In this document: piece by piece, positions 1 through 6,817 of the stretch | How the letters are laid out: the number at the start of each line of letters is the position of its first letter | How positions within the stretch are numbered: position 1 is the stretch's first letter | DNA from: CAZRWH01 sp964603905 | GTDB lineage: Bacteria; Patescibacteriota; Gracilibacteria; UBA1369; UBA12470 | Assembly (NCBI GenBank): GCA_964603905.1 | Contig: CAZRWH010000027.1 | Location: 1-17,157 of the forward strand | Reading direction: 5' to 3' | Length of the DNA: 17,157 bases | Notes under the pieces: generated by a model | The model's database searches: none | What the model was told of the DNA's origin: nothing | Seen by the model: only the letters and a program-made list of their open reading frames with translations | Translations under genes and position numbers: made by a program

Positions 1-84
1 ATGTTCTTTAGGAAAGATTATGCAATAAAGCTGGAAAAAGTCTCGTTTTGTACCGATGTTTTCCGTGACAATTTCTAAAAACAT
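1..84 (-). CDS. Possible 5' end of a gene running off the window (hypothetical)
   Basis: A reading frame starts with ATG at 84 on the minus strand and stays open to the window edge (28 codons seen, beginning MFLEIVTEN). It lies 39 bases downstream of the lipoprotein gene on the same strand, so it could be the next gene of that unit. The bases before the ATG (AATACGACAACGCC) are poor in G, like leaders of other genes here, and hold no Shine-Dalgarno sequence. The plus strand is also open over 1-78, so the strand is not certain. No family is recognisable from so short a piece. Confidence 0.25.
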   Translation of the reverse strand, partial: MFLEIVTENIGTKRDFFQLYCIIFPKEH

Positions 85-123
85 GGCGTTGTCGTATTCG
101 CTTCTACCTGTATGTAGAGGTTG

Positions 124-690
124 TTACCTTAGCTCCAAGCTCTTAACGATATGCACACAGTTTTCGATTATGAACTCGTCTTCTTCTGGAAGGAATGTTG
201 CTGTTGTGACATATCCGAATCCGTTATTGACTCCGTAAACCTGGATGAATCGCAATAAGTCGCTACTTAGAGAGTTTCTTCCTTCGAAATAGTTTAGATA
301 TGTTGGTGTTTCGGTCCCATTGACTAGAATATTGATTTCTTGTTGTTCGATTAGGCGGTAATCGATTAGGTCGCTTTCGTGTTTTTGAAGCATTTCTATA
401 CCGAAATCTCCATTGTTCATGTCTTCTGATACAGCGTTTGCAACTAGATTGACGTTGGCTATGAACTTCTGGTCTTTGAGGTTGTTTCGGAATGCAACTA
501 TCGTGTTAGTAGGGTAGTCTGATGTGAACTGGTTTATAACCTCCCAGTCGTTTGGTATTTCTACTGAAAAGCTTGTTGATCCATATTTGTAATAAAGTGG
601 ATTTTCAGTTTGGTTAGTTGTATCTGTTCCTAAACATCCTGTTGTAAGCAACAGAGAGATTGTTAACAGAAGTGTTGTGATTTTTTTCAT
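124..690 (-). CDS. Predicted lipoprotein with PsbP-like/DUF1795-like extracellular domain
   Basis: Encodes 188 residues from the ATG at 690. The first 18 residues are a type II signal peptide: Lys2-Lys3, a Leu/Thr/Ile core, then the lipobox LTTGC with Cys19 as predicted lipidation site. The protein should be anchored on the outer face of the cytoplasmic membrane. The mature part starts with a Thr/Asn-rich linker. A single domain follows, with a SFSVEIPNDWE stretch (about residues 40-50) and alternating strands resembling PsbP-like or DUF1795 lipoproteins; that assignment is inferred from the pattern only. The frame stays open upstream to 750, but that extension runs through the intergenic repeat and would bury the signal peptide, so 690 is the better start. 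No enzymatic motif is visible. The SLH-protein gene upstream is separated by a terminator. Confidence 0.75.
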   Translation of the reverse strand: MKKITTLLLTISLLLTTGCLGTDTTNQTENPLYYKYGSTSFSVEIPNDWEVINQFTSDYPTNTIVAFRNNLKDQKFIANVNLVANAVSEDMNNGDFGIEMLQKHESDLIDYRLIEQQEINILVNGTETPTYLNYFEGRNSLSSDLLRFIQVYGVNNGFGYVTTATFLPEEDEFIIENCVHIVKSLELR

Positions 691-700
691 GTGTGTTTTA

Positions 701-731
701 GGCGCAAGGCGCAAGTCACAAGGCGCAAGTT
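701..731. repeat. Intergenic GGCGCAAG / TCACAAG repeat, copy 1
   Basis: Overlapping GGCGCAAG units around GTCACAA lie directly upstream of the lipoprotein start. The same arrangement recurs at 4287-4317, and both copies begin with TTTTAGGCGCAAG. Similar fragments (GGGCGC, CACGCAAG) continue to about 752. The GC-rich composition stands out against the AT-rich intergenic sequence. No coding role is apparent. Confidence 0.7.
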
Positions 732-794
732 TGTGGGGCGCTTCACGCAAGTTATGTTTTTATTGAGCGCTATTTGCGTGTTTTAATTTTACAT

Positions 795-829
795 AAAAAA
801 ATCCCCCGCCTCAATGGGCAGGGGATTTT
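795..829 (-). terminator. Rho-independent terminator of the SLH-protein gene
   Basis: On the minus strand a GC-rich hairpin (arms 798-810 and 817-829, one mismatch) is followed by a run of T. It lies 12 bases after the stop codon of the SLH gene. The A-tract on its other side means it could also stop plus-strand transcription. Confidence 0.85.
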
Positions 830-840
830 GGGAAGGGTTT

Positions 841-3042
841 CTAAATAGTTGCAGTACCTAGTAGAGTAAGAAGTCTATCGATCATTGTGATCATTTCTCC
901 TCTTACTACAACATCACCAGGTCTGAATCTTGCATGTCCATCAGCATCAGGTGCTGCTGAGATAATACCTCCGTAATAAGCTTCCATAACGTATTCGTAG
1001 AACCAATGGCTTGAAAGTACGTCAATATATGGGTTTGTCCAATCACTTGAACTACCAATCATTGCTGATGCATCTGGCATGTCTTCAATAGTTGAAGCTT
1101 CGATAAGCACTTTTATAGCTTCGTCTCTTGTTACAGTATCTCCAGGTCGGAAGTTTGTTGTGTCGCTGTTAATAACCCCATAACAAGCTGCTGTGTAGAC
1201 TGCGTCGTAGAACCATGCGTCTGTTGATACGTCTGAGAAGCTAGCGCCACAATTTGTATATGTTGGATAACCAAAAGCATCCATCGCAATGTAAACTATA
1301 GTAGCTCTATTTACTTCGTCTGAAGGGTGAACTCCACCATCCTCATATCCGTTTAGAATTCCCATTTCGAACAGTCTTTGTGCTGCTTCTGCGAAATAAT
1401 CGCTAGGAGAAACGTCTGTGAACGGAGAATCTGTTTCTACTTCTGCCACTTCTTCTGCTTCAGAGAATCTGTCTCCAACTATTTCCAGAATGACATCTGG
1501 ATTCATTGTTGCGATTTCAAGGTCGTCATCTTCTTCTGCAAAATCTGTATTTACTTCCGTGCTTAGGTTGTCTGTCACTACTGTATTTGTTGTCTCTTCT
1601 TCATCTTCATGGTCAATGTCTGTTTCTGCGTAATCTGTGTTTATGCTTGTGTCTAGATCGTTTTCTCCAAGAGTCATGTTCTCAGATTGTTGAAGGTCTT
1701 CAACTTTTGATCCTTCAAGTTCAAGGTCGTCTGTGTCTCCAAGGGTGTGAGTTTCGTTTGCGTATGTGTAATCAACGTCTGTATCTAGATCAGGATCACC
1801 AAATGTGTTTTTGTCTGTTGTCCCAAGATCAAGTGACCCAGTAGCTGCTTCGCTTGATGGAGCAGTTGTGAAAGTGTATGACTCGCTGTCGTTTGATGTT
1901 GAGTCGTTGTTCTCTCTTGGTTCAATTGTAAGGGTGTATTCGTACATTGTTCCTTCATCCAGGTCATTGTTTCCTACGAAACCGTATGTTGATAGAGAGA
2001 TTTCTTTCAAAGTTCCTCCTTCAATTGCGATATAGTCGTATTCTCCAGACTTAGCTTCTCCTTTTTTACCGAATGAAAATTCTGTTTTCAGGTTGTAAAC
2101 ATCAGCTTGTGTGCTACCGATTGTTGCATACATGAAGTCTTTGTCGTCGTTCATCCAGATTTCGTCGATGTAAATGTCATCGATTGATAGAAGAACAGAA
2201 GAGGTAATGTCTTCGATTTGTCCTGTTGTTACGTTAACAGTTCCTTCTTGTGTTGAACTTAGAGAAGTGTCGAAATCTCCTGATCCCATTGTTTTTGTTT
2301 CTTCTGCAAAGTCGGTGTTGATATCAGTGTCTAGATCGTCTGAAGCAGATGTTGCAGCACTTGTTTTTGTGAAAGTGTAGCTGTCTGAATCGTTTGTACT
2401 AACTTCGTTGTGCTCATTGTCTCCGTTACTTGCAACAGTTACTACAGTCGCCTTCAGGGTGTATGAAGTAAGGTTCTTTAGTTCTTCAACGTCTATTTTT
2501 GAAACGTGAAGTGTTCTTTCGACACTCTTCCCAGCATCGATATCGATTGTGTCATATCCGTAGTAAGATTCTGAGCTTGAATTTAATTCGATCAAAACAG
2601 GTAGGTCTATAACGTTTGTTTGTGTTGTTCCTGCTACATAAGAAATGTATTCGTAGTCACTATCGATAGAAACTTCATCGATATAGATGTCATCGAATTT
2701 CAAAAGTGATGAGCTTGTTATTTCGGCTACTTCAACTACTGTTGAATTTACATTGTCAGAGCTTTTTAGGTTGTATTGAGCGCTGATGTCTCCTCCTAAA
2801 AATCCTGCTTCAGTAAAGCTTGCAGTTTCTGTTCCTACATCTGTTCCTGCAGCTTTTTCTTGAACTTCATCAGTAGTTGTAGTTCCAAACTGCATTTTTG
2901 TCATTCCGAAGTAGTTTATTGCTGCTCCGAACGCGATTCCTGCAATTAGCATTGTGCTTAGTACTGCAGCAATTACGATTTTTCTTTTGGACTTTTTAGA
3001 GTCTTTTTCGTCCAGTCCTGGGACGTTAGGTGTGTTTTTCAT
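841..3042 (-). CDS. Membrane-anchored S-layer homology (SLH) domain protein with duplicated middle domain
   Basis: Encodes 733 residues. A short basic cytoplasmic tail (SKKSKRK, 15-21) precedes one hydrophobic helix (about 21-43) with no clear cleavage site, so it is probably a signal anchor. The middle holds two related domains (about 107-225 and 278-392). Each opens with a DIT/EIT-SS-LL--DDIYIDE motif and closes with SYTFT. Four acidic repeats of the form DLDT-[DS]-[IV]-N-T-D-[FY]-A-E occur near 236, 418, 462 and 492. The C-terminus has three SLH domains (about 541-585, 602-645, 672-720) with FxDV and FRPGD motifs. SLH domains in known families bind cell-wall polymers, so this protein may tie the membrane to the envelope outside. 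Cys598 and Cys620 could form a disulfide. The protein is strongly acidic with no catalytic motif. It lies 43 bases downstream of the PrsW gene. Confidence 0.85.
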   Translation of the reverse strand: MKNTPNVPGLDEKDSKKSKRKIVIAAVLSTMLIAGIAFGAAINYFGMTKMQFGTTTTDEVQEKAAGTDVGTETASFTEAGFLGGDISAQYNLKSSDNVNSTVVEVAEITSSSLLKFDDIYIDEVSIDSDYEYISYVAGTTQTNVIDLPVLIELNSSSESYYGYDTIDIDAGKSVERTLHVSKIDVEELKNLTSYTLKATVVTVASNGDNEHNEVSTNDSDSYTFTKTSAATSASDDLDTDINTDFAEETKTMGSGDFDTSLSSTQEGTVNVTTGQIEDITSSVLLSIDDIYIDEIWMNDDKDFMYATIGSTQADVYNLKTEFSFGKKGEAKSGEYDYIAIEGGTLKEISLSTYGFVGNNDLDEGTMYEYTLTIEPRENNDSTSNDSESYTFTTAPSSEAATGSLDLGTTDKNTFGDPDLDTDVDYTYANETHTLGDTDDLELEGSKVEDLQQSENMTLGENDLDTSINTDYAETDIDHEDEEETTNTVVTDNLSTEVNTDFAEEDDDLEIATMNPDVILEIVGDRFSEAEEVAEVETDSPFTDVSPSDYFAEAAQRLFEMGILNGYEDGGVHPSDEVNRATIVYIAMDAFGYPTYTNCGASFSDVSTDAWFYDAVYTAACYGVINSDTTNFRPGDTVTRDEAIKVLIEASTIEDMPDASAMIGSSSDWTNPYIDVLSSHWFYEYVMEAYYGGIISAAPDADGHARFRPGDVVVRGEMITMIDRLLTLLGTATI

Positions 3043-3079
3043 TTTTTATGTTTGTTATATATGTAAAAAACATCATTTA

Positions 3080-3108
3080 ATTATATCATTTTTCGTCCTT
3101 CTCGTCCA
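3080..3108 (-). promoter_or_regulatory. Candidate extended -10 promoter for the SLH-protein gene
   Basis: The minus strand reads TGATATAATTAA. The -10 TATAAT (3080-3085) is preceded by TGA (3086-3088), which is also the stop codon of the PrsW gene. A weak -35 TGGACG (3103-3108) sits 17 bases upstream. The predicted leader is about 30 nt. The SLH gene could also be read through from PrsW. Confidence 0.5.
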
Positions 3109-4249
3109 GGAGTCGTACTGCGTTATCTTTGATTGTGGCAATACGTTCTTTTTCTTCTTTGTTTTTCCGAAGGGTTTCTAGGATATGCATATCTTCACCA
3201 GTGTCTTTTTCGGCGAATAGTGACTTGATTGAATTTACGGCTTTTCCGACCTTAGCTTTGTCGACGGCTTTTGCTTTGAAAAGCTTTATTACTTTGTTGT
3301 CAGGGTCTTTTAATAGGAGTCTGTCGCATATTTCTATTACATCTTCGTATTTTCCTGCGTTGAACCACATTCCTATTAATTCCAAAACTACATCTTCGTC
3401 CATTTCGGCCATGGAAGATTGACCTTCTGCCCCTGTTAAAACAAGTTTTCCGGCTTTTCTATGCATCAAAAATTGAACGAATATAAAGCCTATTAGGATA
3501 ATTGACATCGCTTCGATCATCATGTTTTGGCTCAAGAAGAAGTTAAATGCGGCATGCATCACCATTGCGATAAGCAACCCCATGAATATTTTTTGGTGTT
3601 TTACGATGAAATGCTTCGGGATTTTAACTTTGTTTAACAGATTGGCCAGGCTGTATTTCTCTCCTGTCCATTCTTCTTGCTCAATTAGGTGTTTTGAAAA
3701 TTTCCCCATCCCATAATAGTATCCAAAAATTGCTGAGAAAACCATGTGTGCACAAACCGTGAAACTGGATCTAAACACGACTGTGCTGTAGGTTGCGCCA
3801 AAGTCTCCTTGTTTCAAAACAGAGTAGAAATAGTGAATGTTCTCCGAAAACGCAAAACCAAGTGCTGCCAAAATACTGAATTTGACGGCGTCGTTAATTG
3901 TTTTGACAGATGACTTTCCTGTATCTGCGATTCTTACAACGCTACCTTTTACGATTTCTTCCATGATTCCTACCACAATGAACGTTGCTAGGAAGCCTGC
4001 TGCGATATTTGTTGTTGCGATGTTTTCTTCTATCCATAAATAAACGTCCCATTCAGGGTTCAAATACCATAAATATTGGATTCCAATTAGGGGTAGGACA
4101 GTCAATGTTCCTAGTAGAAATATCAAGACAAGTTTTCCTTTTGATCCTTCGAAATCTTTTTTGAGCATTATTTTGATCCATATTATGACAGGTATCACAG
4201 CTAGTATTGCTGCGATTACAAGTTGCCACCATATGATTCCGTTTAGCAT
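3086..4249 (-). CDS. PrsW-family intramembrane metalloprotease with TPR-like cytoplasmic tail
   Basis: Encodes 387 residues with about eight hydrophobic segments in the first 265. Family signatures are in order: the EExxK motif GIMEEIVKG (Glu97, Glu98, Lys101), FAFSENIHYF (131-141), a membrane His in CAHMVFSAIFGYYYG (His168) and MHAAFNFF (His232). In PrsW-type proteases the Glu and His residues form the metal site. The Bacillus subtilis PrsW cuts the anti-sigma factor RsiW, but the substrate here is unknown. After the last helix comes an extension of about 110 residues. It contains a TPR-like helix pair (WFNAGKYEDVIEICDRLL, then DPDN, about 295-327) and a charged helical end rich in Lys and Glu. 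PrsW of B. subtilis lacks such a tail, so it may recruit partners. The neighbouring SLH protein or lipoprotein could be clients, but that is only context. The gene ends in TGA. Confidence 0.85.
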   Translation of the reverse strand: MLNGIIWWQLVIAAILAVIPVIIWIKIMLKKDFEGSKGKLVLIFLLGTLTVLPLIGIQYLWYLNPEWDVYLWIEENIATTNIAAGFLATFIVVGIMEEIVKGSVVRIADTGKSSVKTINDAVKFSILAALGFAFSENIHYFYSVLKQGDFGATYSTVVFRSSFTVCAHMVFSAIFGYYYGMGKFSKHLIEQEEWTGEKYSLANLLNKVKIPKHFIVKHQKIFMGLLIAMVMHAAFNFFLSQNMMIEAMSIILIGFIFVQFLMHRKAGKLVLTGAEGQSSMAEMDEDVVLELIGMWFNAGKYEDVIEICDRLLLKDPDNKVIKLFKAKAVDKAKVGKAVNSIKSLFAEKDTGEDMHILETLRKNKEEKERIATIKDNAVRLLDEKDEK

Positions 4250-4271
4250 TTTTGCGTAATTAAATCTGTTA

Positions 4272-4280
4272 ATTATAGCA
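4272..4280 (-). promoter_or_regulatory. Extended -10 promoter of the PrsW gene
   Basis: The minus strand reads TGCTATAATTAA, a perfect TATAAT preceded by TGC. A TTGTGA at 4295-4300, inside the intergenic repeat, is 17 bases upstream and could serve as a weak -35. The predicted start near 4265 leaves a leader of about 16 nt to the ATG at 4249. Confidence 0.6.
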
Positions 4281-4286
4281 TTTTTA

Positions 4287-4317
4287 GGCGCAAGTCACAA
4301 GGCGCAAGGTGCAAGTG
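4287..4317. repeat. Intergenic GGCGCAAG / TCACAAG repeat, copy 2
   Basis: Second copy of the repeat at 701-731, with units GGCGCAAG, TCACAAG, GGCGCAAG and GTGCAAG. It lies in the divergent spacer between the PrsW and RimK genes and overlaps the possible -35 of the PrsW promoter. A small 7-bp hairpin (4325-4341, TTTTTGC/GCAAAAA) follows it. Confidence 0.7.
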
Positions 4318-4374
4318 ATTTGTGTTTTTGCGAGGCAAAAACTTGTTTGCTAGTTTTTGTTTGTAGAAAATTCG

Positions 4375-4402
4375 TTGCTTTTTTATATTTTATGAATAAA
4401 AT
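4375..4402 (+). promoter_or_regulatory. Candidate promoter for the rimK-ligB pair
   Basis: TTGCTT (4375-4380), a 16-base AT-rich spacer and TAAAAT (4397-4402) would start transcription near 4409, 26 bases before the ATG. The hexamers are imperfect (3/6 and 5/6) and the region is very AT-rich, so the call is tentative. Confidence 0.35.
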
Positions 4403-4434
4403 TAGCTCGCTATTTAAATAACTTTCCAGAAACG

Positions 4435-5337
4435 ATGAGAGTTGGAATACTTTCTTTCAGATCTCCGAAGAGACCGATTGCACACGAAGAGAAACGACTT
4501 CAAAAAGCTGCTAGAGAGCTTGGGTATGTTGCGAGAATTTTTCGTGCAGCTGATTGTGAACTTTATTTTAATGGTGGAGGGCCAGAGCTTTTTTACAAAG
4601 GTAAGCCTTTCCCGAAAGTTGATGTTGTTATACCTCGTGTATCAGTACTAAATAACGTTGATTTGCAATCTTCATTAGTTCGGCAATTTGAGCTTATGCA
4701 TATTCCTGTTCTGAATGGTTATGACGAGATTTTGAGAGCGAAAAACAAACTAAAAACGTTGCAGATATTGTCTCATTACGGTGTTTCGATTCCAAAAACC
4801 GTGGCAATTCGTAAAAAAGAGGACTTGAAAACGGCGATTGCTAAAGTTGGTGGTGCTCCTGTTATTATTAAATCTCCTTTCGGTTCTTTGGGAGCTGGGG
4901 TGATGATTGCAGAGAGTTATCGTGGTGCATTATCTGTTTTGGATATGCTTTGGGGAATGAATTCAACTCACATTATTTTGGTTCAAGAATTTGTAAAGGA
5001 ATCGAAGGGTAAAGATACCCGCGTATTGGTTGTTGGTGGCAAGGTTATTGCGGCGATGGAACGGTCTGCTCAAAGAGGTGAATTCCGTTCAAATGCTGCT
5101 TTGGGTGGAAAGGGACGGGCTGTAACTGATTTGGATCCTGAATATGCAGATTTGGCTATTAAATCGGCTGAATTGCTTGGTCTTGAGATGGCTGGAGTTG
5201 ATATTTTGAAAACTAAAAAAGGACCTGTTGTACTTGAGGTAAACTGTAATCCTGGATTTACTGAATTAGAATCTGCTACTGGTATTGATGTTGCCAAAGC
5301 GATTGTAGAGAGGGCTGTTGCGATGAAGGTGGTTTAA
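4435..5337 (+). CDS. rimK: RimK-family ATP-grasp ligase (glutamate ligase type)
   Basis: Encodes 300 residues, the length of E. coli RimK (300), and collinear with it from MRVGILSFR to the end. Recognisable blocks are the N-terminal RimK domain with YKGKPFPKVDVVIPR (54-68), the ATP-grasp lysine and flexible loop IIKSPFGSLGAGV (144-156), VQEFVKE (183-189), RSNAALGG (218-225), and AGVDIL plus LEVNCNPGF for metal binding (Asp255, Glu268, Asn270). Family members ligate glutamate to a C-terminal carboxylate: E. coli RimK modifies ribosomal protein S6, while relatives add amino acids to cofactors or small peptides. S6 modification is the default guess, but the substrate cannot be read from this window. 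The gene is followed at 76 bases by the LigB/Memo-like gene and may be cotranscribed with it. No Shine-Dalgarno sequence precedes the ATG. Confidence 0.85.
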   Translation: MRVGILSFRSPKRPIAHEEKRLQKAARELGYVARIFRAADCELYFNGGGPELFYKGKPFPKVDVVIPRVSVLNNVDLQSSLVRQFELMHIPVLNGYDEILRAKNKLKTLQILSHYGVSIPKTVAIRKKEDLKTAIAKVGGAPVIIKSPFGSLGAGVMIAESYRGALSVLDMLWGMNSTHIILVQEFVKESKGKDTRVLVVGGKVIAAMERSAQRGEFRSNAALGGKGRAVTDLDPEYADLAIKSAELLGLEMAGVDILKTKKGPVVLEVNCNPGFTELESATGIDVAKAIVERAVAMKVV

Positions 5338-5338
5338 G

Positions 5339-5367
5339 GTAGTAGTACTGAGTAGTGGTAGTCGTAG
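5339..5367. repeat. Low-complexity GTAGT-type intergenic repeat
   Basis: GTAGTAGTACTGAGTAGTGG followed by TAGTCGTAG begins just after the rimK stop. The same G/T/A trinucleotide-like composition recurs between the two tRNA genes (13151-13250). Confidence 0.55.
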
Positions 5368-5375
5368 CTTTGGTG

Positions 5376-5404
5376 TTGTATACTTCTTTTTGTAGTTTTA
5401 TAAT
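5376..5404 (+). promoter_or_regulatory. Candidate promoter giving a near-leaderless ligB-like mRNA
   Basis: TTGTAT (5376-5381), a 17-base spacer and a perfect TATAAT (5399-5404) lie so close to the ATG at 5414 that transcription would begin about 3 bases before the start codon. The -35 is weak (3/6) and read-through from rimK is possible. Confidence 0.45.
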
Positions 5405-5413
5405 TCCAAAATC

Positions 5414-6193
5414 ATGCTAACTTCATCTGTAATTGTTCCACATCCTCCTGTCGCAATACCTTCTGTTGGTGGGGAAGAGGGGATTAAGCCTGTTGAAAAA
5501 ACTGTTAAAGCAATGCTGGAGGTTTCTCAGCATATTGCTGAATCTAAACCTGATACGATCGTTGTGATTTCTCCGCATGGGCCTGTTTATCCGGATCGTA
5601 TTTGCTTGCGGATGCCTGGTTCAAATAAGCTTGAGGGTGATATGCAGATGTTTGGATCAGAAGAAGGATTGAAGGTTGGTTTGGATAGAGAGCTTGCTGA
5701 TAAAATTATTGATGAAGCTACCTCAGCGGGGCTTAAGGTGCTTGCTGAGGAAAGTGATGGTCTTGATCATGGTGTTTTGGTGCCGATGCATTATGTGTCT
5801 GCAGCGCACAATGATGTTGAGCTTGTATCTGTTAATATTTCGTTTTCTGGATTCCAGACTCATTATGATTTTGGAAAGGTTTTGAGGAAGGTTTTTGATG
5901 AAAGTGACAAAAAAATTGCTTTTGTTGCTTCTGCAGATTTGTCTCATTGTTTAACCGAAAATGCTCCTGGTGAATATTCTCCTGTGGGGAAAGAGTTCGA
6001 TGAAAAACTTGTTGAACTACTTAAAGCAGGGGATACGGAGTCGATTTTAGCTATGGATCCGTTCTGGGTAGATGAGGCTCAGGAATGCGGATTGAGGTCG
6101 ATTTGTACAGCGCTTGGAGTTGCCGAAAAATACGACGTCTTATCTTATGAAGGGCCGTATGGAGTTGGGTATTGTGTGGCGGTTAGTAGATGA
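5414..6193 (+). CDS. LigB/Memo-superfamily protein (class III extradiol dioxygenase-like, AmmeMemoRadiSam-associated type)
   Basis: Encodes 259 residues. It matches the dioxygenase-like half of proteins that carry an AMMECR1 domain at their C-terminus. Conserved pieces are PHPPVAIPSVGG (9-20, His10), VVISPHGP (50-57, His55), GLDHGVLVPMHY (116-127, His119 and His126), VASADLSH (171-178, His178) and the late E-A-Q-E-C-G-L-R-S block (221-229). In LigB enzymes the His residues bind iron; in the Memo branch the chemistry is not firmly known. The partner AMMECR1 domain and the radical SAM protein of the AmmeMemoRadiSam set are not present in this window. The start follows TATAAT by only nine bases. 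The last codons and TGA stop lie inside a GATGACAG-type repeat. Confidence 0.75.
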   Translation: MLTSSVIVPHPPVAIPSVGGEEGIKPVEKTVKAMLEVSQHIAESKPDTIVVISPHGPVYPDRICLRMPGSNKLEGDMQMFGSEEGLKVGLDRELADKIIDEATSAGLKVLAEESDGLDHGVLVPMHYVSAAHNDVELVSVNISFSGFQTHYDFGKVLRKVFDESDKKIAFVASADLSHCLTENAPGEYSPVGKEFDEKLVELLKAGDTESILAMDPFWVDEAQECGLRSICTALGVAEKYDVLSYEGPYGVGYCVAVSR

Positions 6194-6220
6194 CAGATGA
6201 CAGGTGACAGATGACAGTGA
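6189..6220. repeat. GATGACAG tandem repeat at the 3' end of the LigB-like gene
   Basis: Four diverged units of about 8 bases (GATGACA, GATGACAG, GTGACAG, ATGACAG). The first units supply the final Arg codon and the TGA stop of the upstream gene. A related sequence lies at the end of clpP (7182-7212). Confidence 0.65.
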
Positions 6221-6227
6221 AGAGATT

Positions 6228-6527
6228 TTAGTTAATCCACTCTTTGTCTGTGTCTGAATCTGATGATGGTCTTGGTAAGTCAGCGCCGTAATATGCTTCT
6301 GGCCCGAAATGCTCAAGCAGTGACTTTGCTTGTCCTGAGGCGATTGCTCTTTCTGTTTCTATTCTGAGGTTTTCCAGCTCTGCTCCAGTTGATGGTCTTT
6401 CACCGCTAGTTCTCATGAAAGATCCTGGTTTTTCTAGGGCTTCTAGATATTTTGGGTCATCTGGGCCTGTTGCTCCTGGTATTCGTTGCCATAGAGGGAT
6501 TCCGTCTTTTCTAAAATTTTCTGACAT
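6228..6527 (-). CDS. Small soluble hypothetical protein, member 1 of a three-gene family
   Basis: Encodes 99 residues, polar and rich in Glu, Pro and Ser, with no signal peptide or membrane segment. Family unknown. Residues 49-80 form a predicted helix followed by the motif SGQAKSLLEHFGPEAYYG. This resembles residues 36-69 of the next gene upstream (EQGQVRTLQDFFGKFYRG), while GPEAY recurs in the first gene of the set. It is the last of three closely packed minus-strand genes (12-base gap to the previous one) and converges on the LigB-like gene. The leader ACAAAAAACACAT has no Shine-Dalgarno sequence. The genes differ too much for recent duplication. I assign no function. Confidence 0.65.
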   Translation of the reverse strand: MSENFRKDGIPLWQRIPGATGPDDPKYLEALEKPGSFMRTSGERPSTGAELENLRIETERAIASGQAKSLLEHFGPEAYYGADLPRPSSDSDTDKEWIN

Positions 6528-6539
6528 ATGTGTTTTTTG

Positions 6540-6809
6540 TTAGTTTTCTGTATCTGGTGTTGGTAATAATATTATGTTTTCTGGTTGGGGCTCTGTTTTT
6601 GTGCCTCTATAAAATTTGCCGAAAAAATCTTGTAATGTTCGTACTTGGCCTTGTTCGCTAGCTCTTCTTAGCCTTTCGCCAAGTGCTGCTGTTTCTTCGG
6701 CTAGTCCTGGTTTGTCCCAAACTTCGCCTAGATTAGTGATGTGTGATCGTCCTCTAGGCCGTTCTGAATCACAAAACCCTACTGGATTTTTAGGTTTTTT
6801 TGGTGTCAT
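6540..6809 (-). CDS. Small soluble hypothetical protein, member 2 of a three-gene family
   Basis: Encodes 89 residues. The N-terminus is basic (KKPK, RPRGRS). The centre (36-69) is a helix, GLAEETAALGERLRRASEQG, followed by QVRTLQDFFGKFYRG, alignable with the gene downstream and, for GLAEETAA, with the gene upstream (NLAEVTAE). The hexapeptide GEVWDK (28-33) also occurs near the C-terminus of the upstream member. The C-terminus is rich in Pro, Thr and Glu. It starts 8 bases after the preceding gene and ends 12 bases before the next, so the three should be cotranscribed. The basic N-terminus might bind nucleic acid, but nothing specific supports that. Confidence 0.65.
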   Translation of the reverse strand: MTPKKPKNPVGFCDSERPRGRSHITNLGEVWDKPGLAEETAALGERLRRASEQGQVRTLQDFFGKFYRGTKTEPQPENIILLPTPDTEN

Positions 6810-6817
6810 GGTTGTGT

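Noticed and set aside
691..750. Longer start (ATG at 750) for the lipoprotein
   Set aside because: It would translate the intergenic repeat and push the signal peptide inside the protein.
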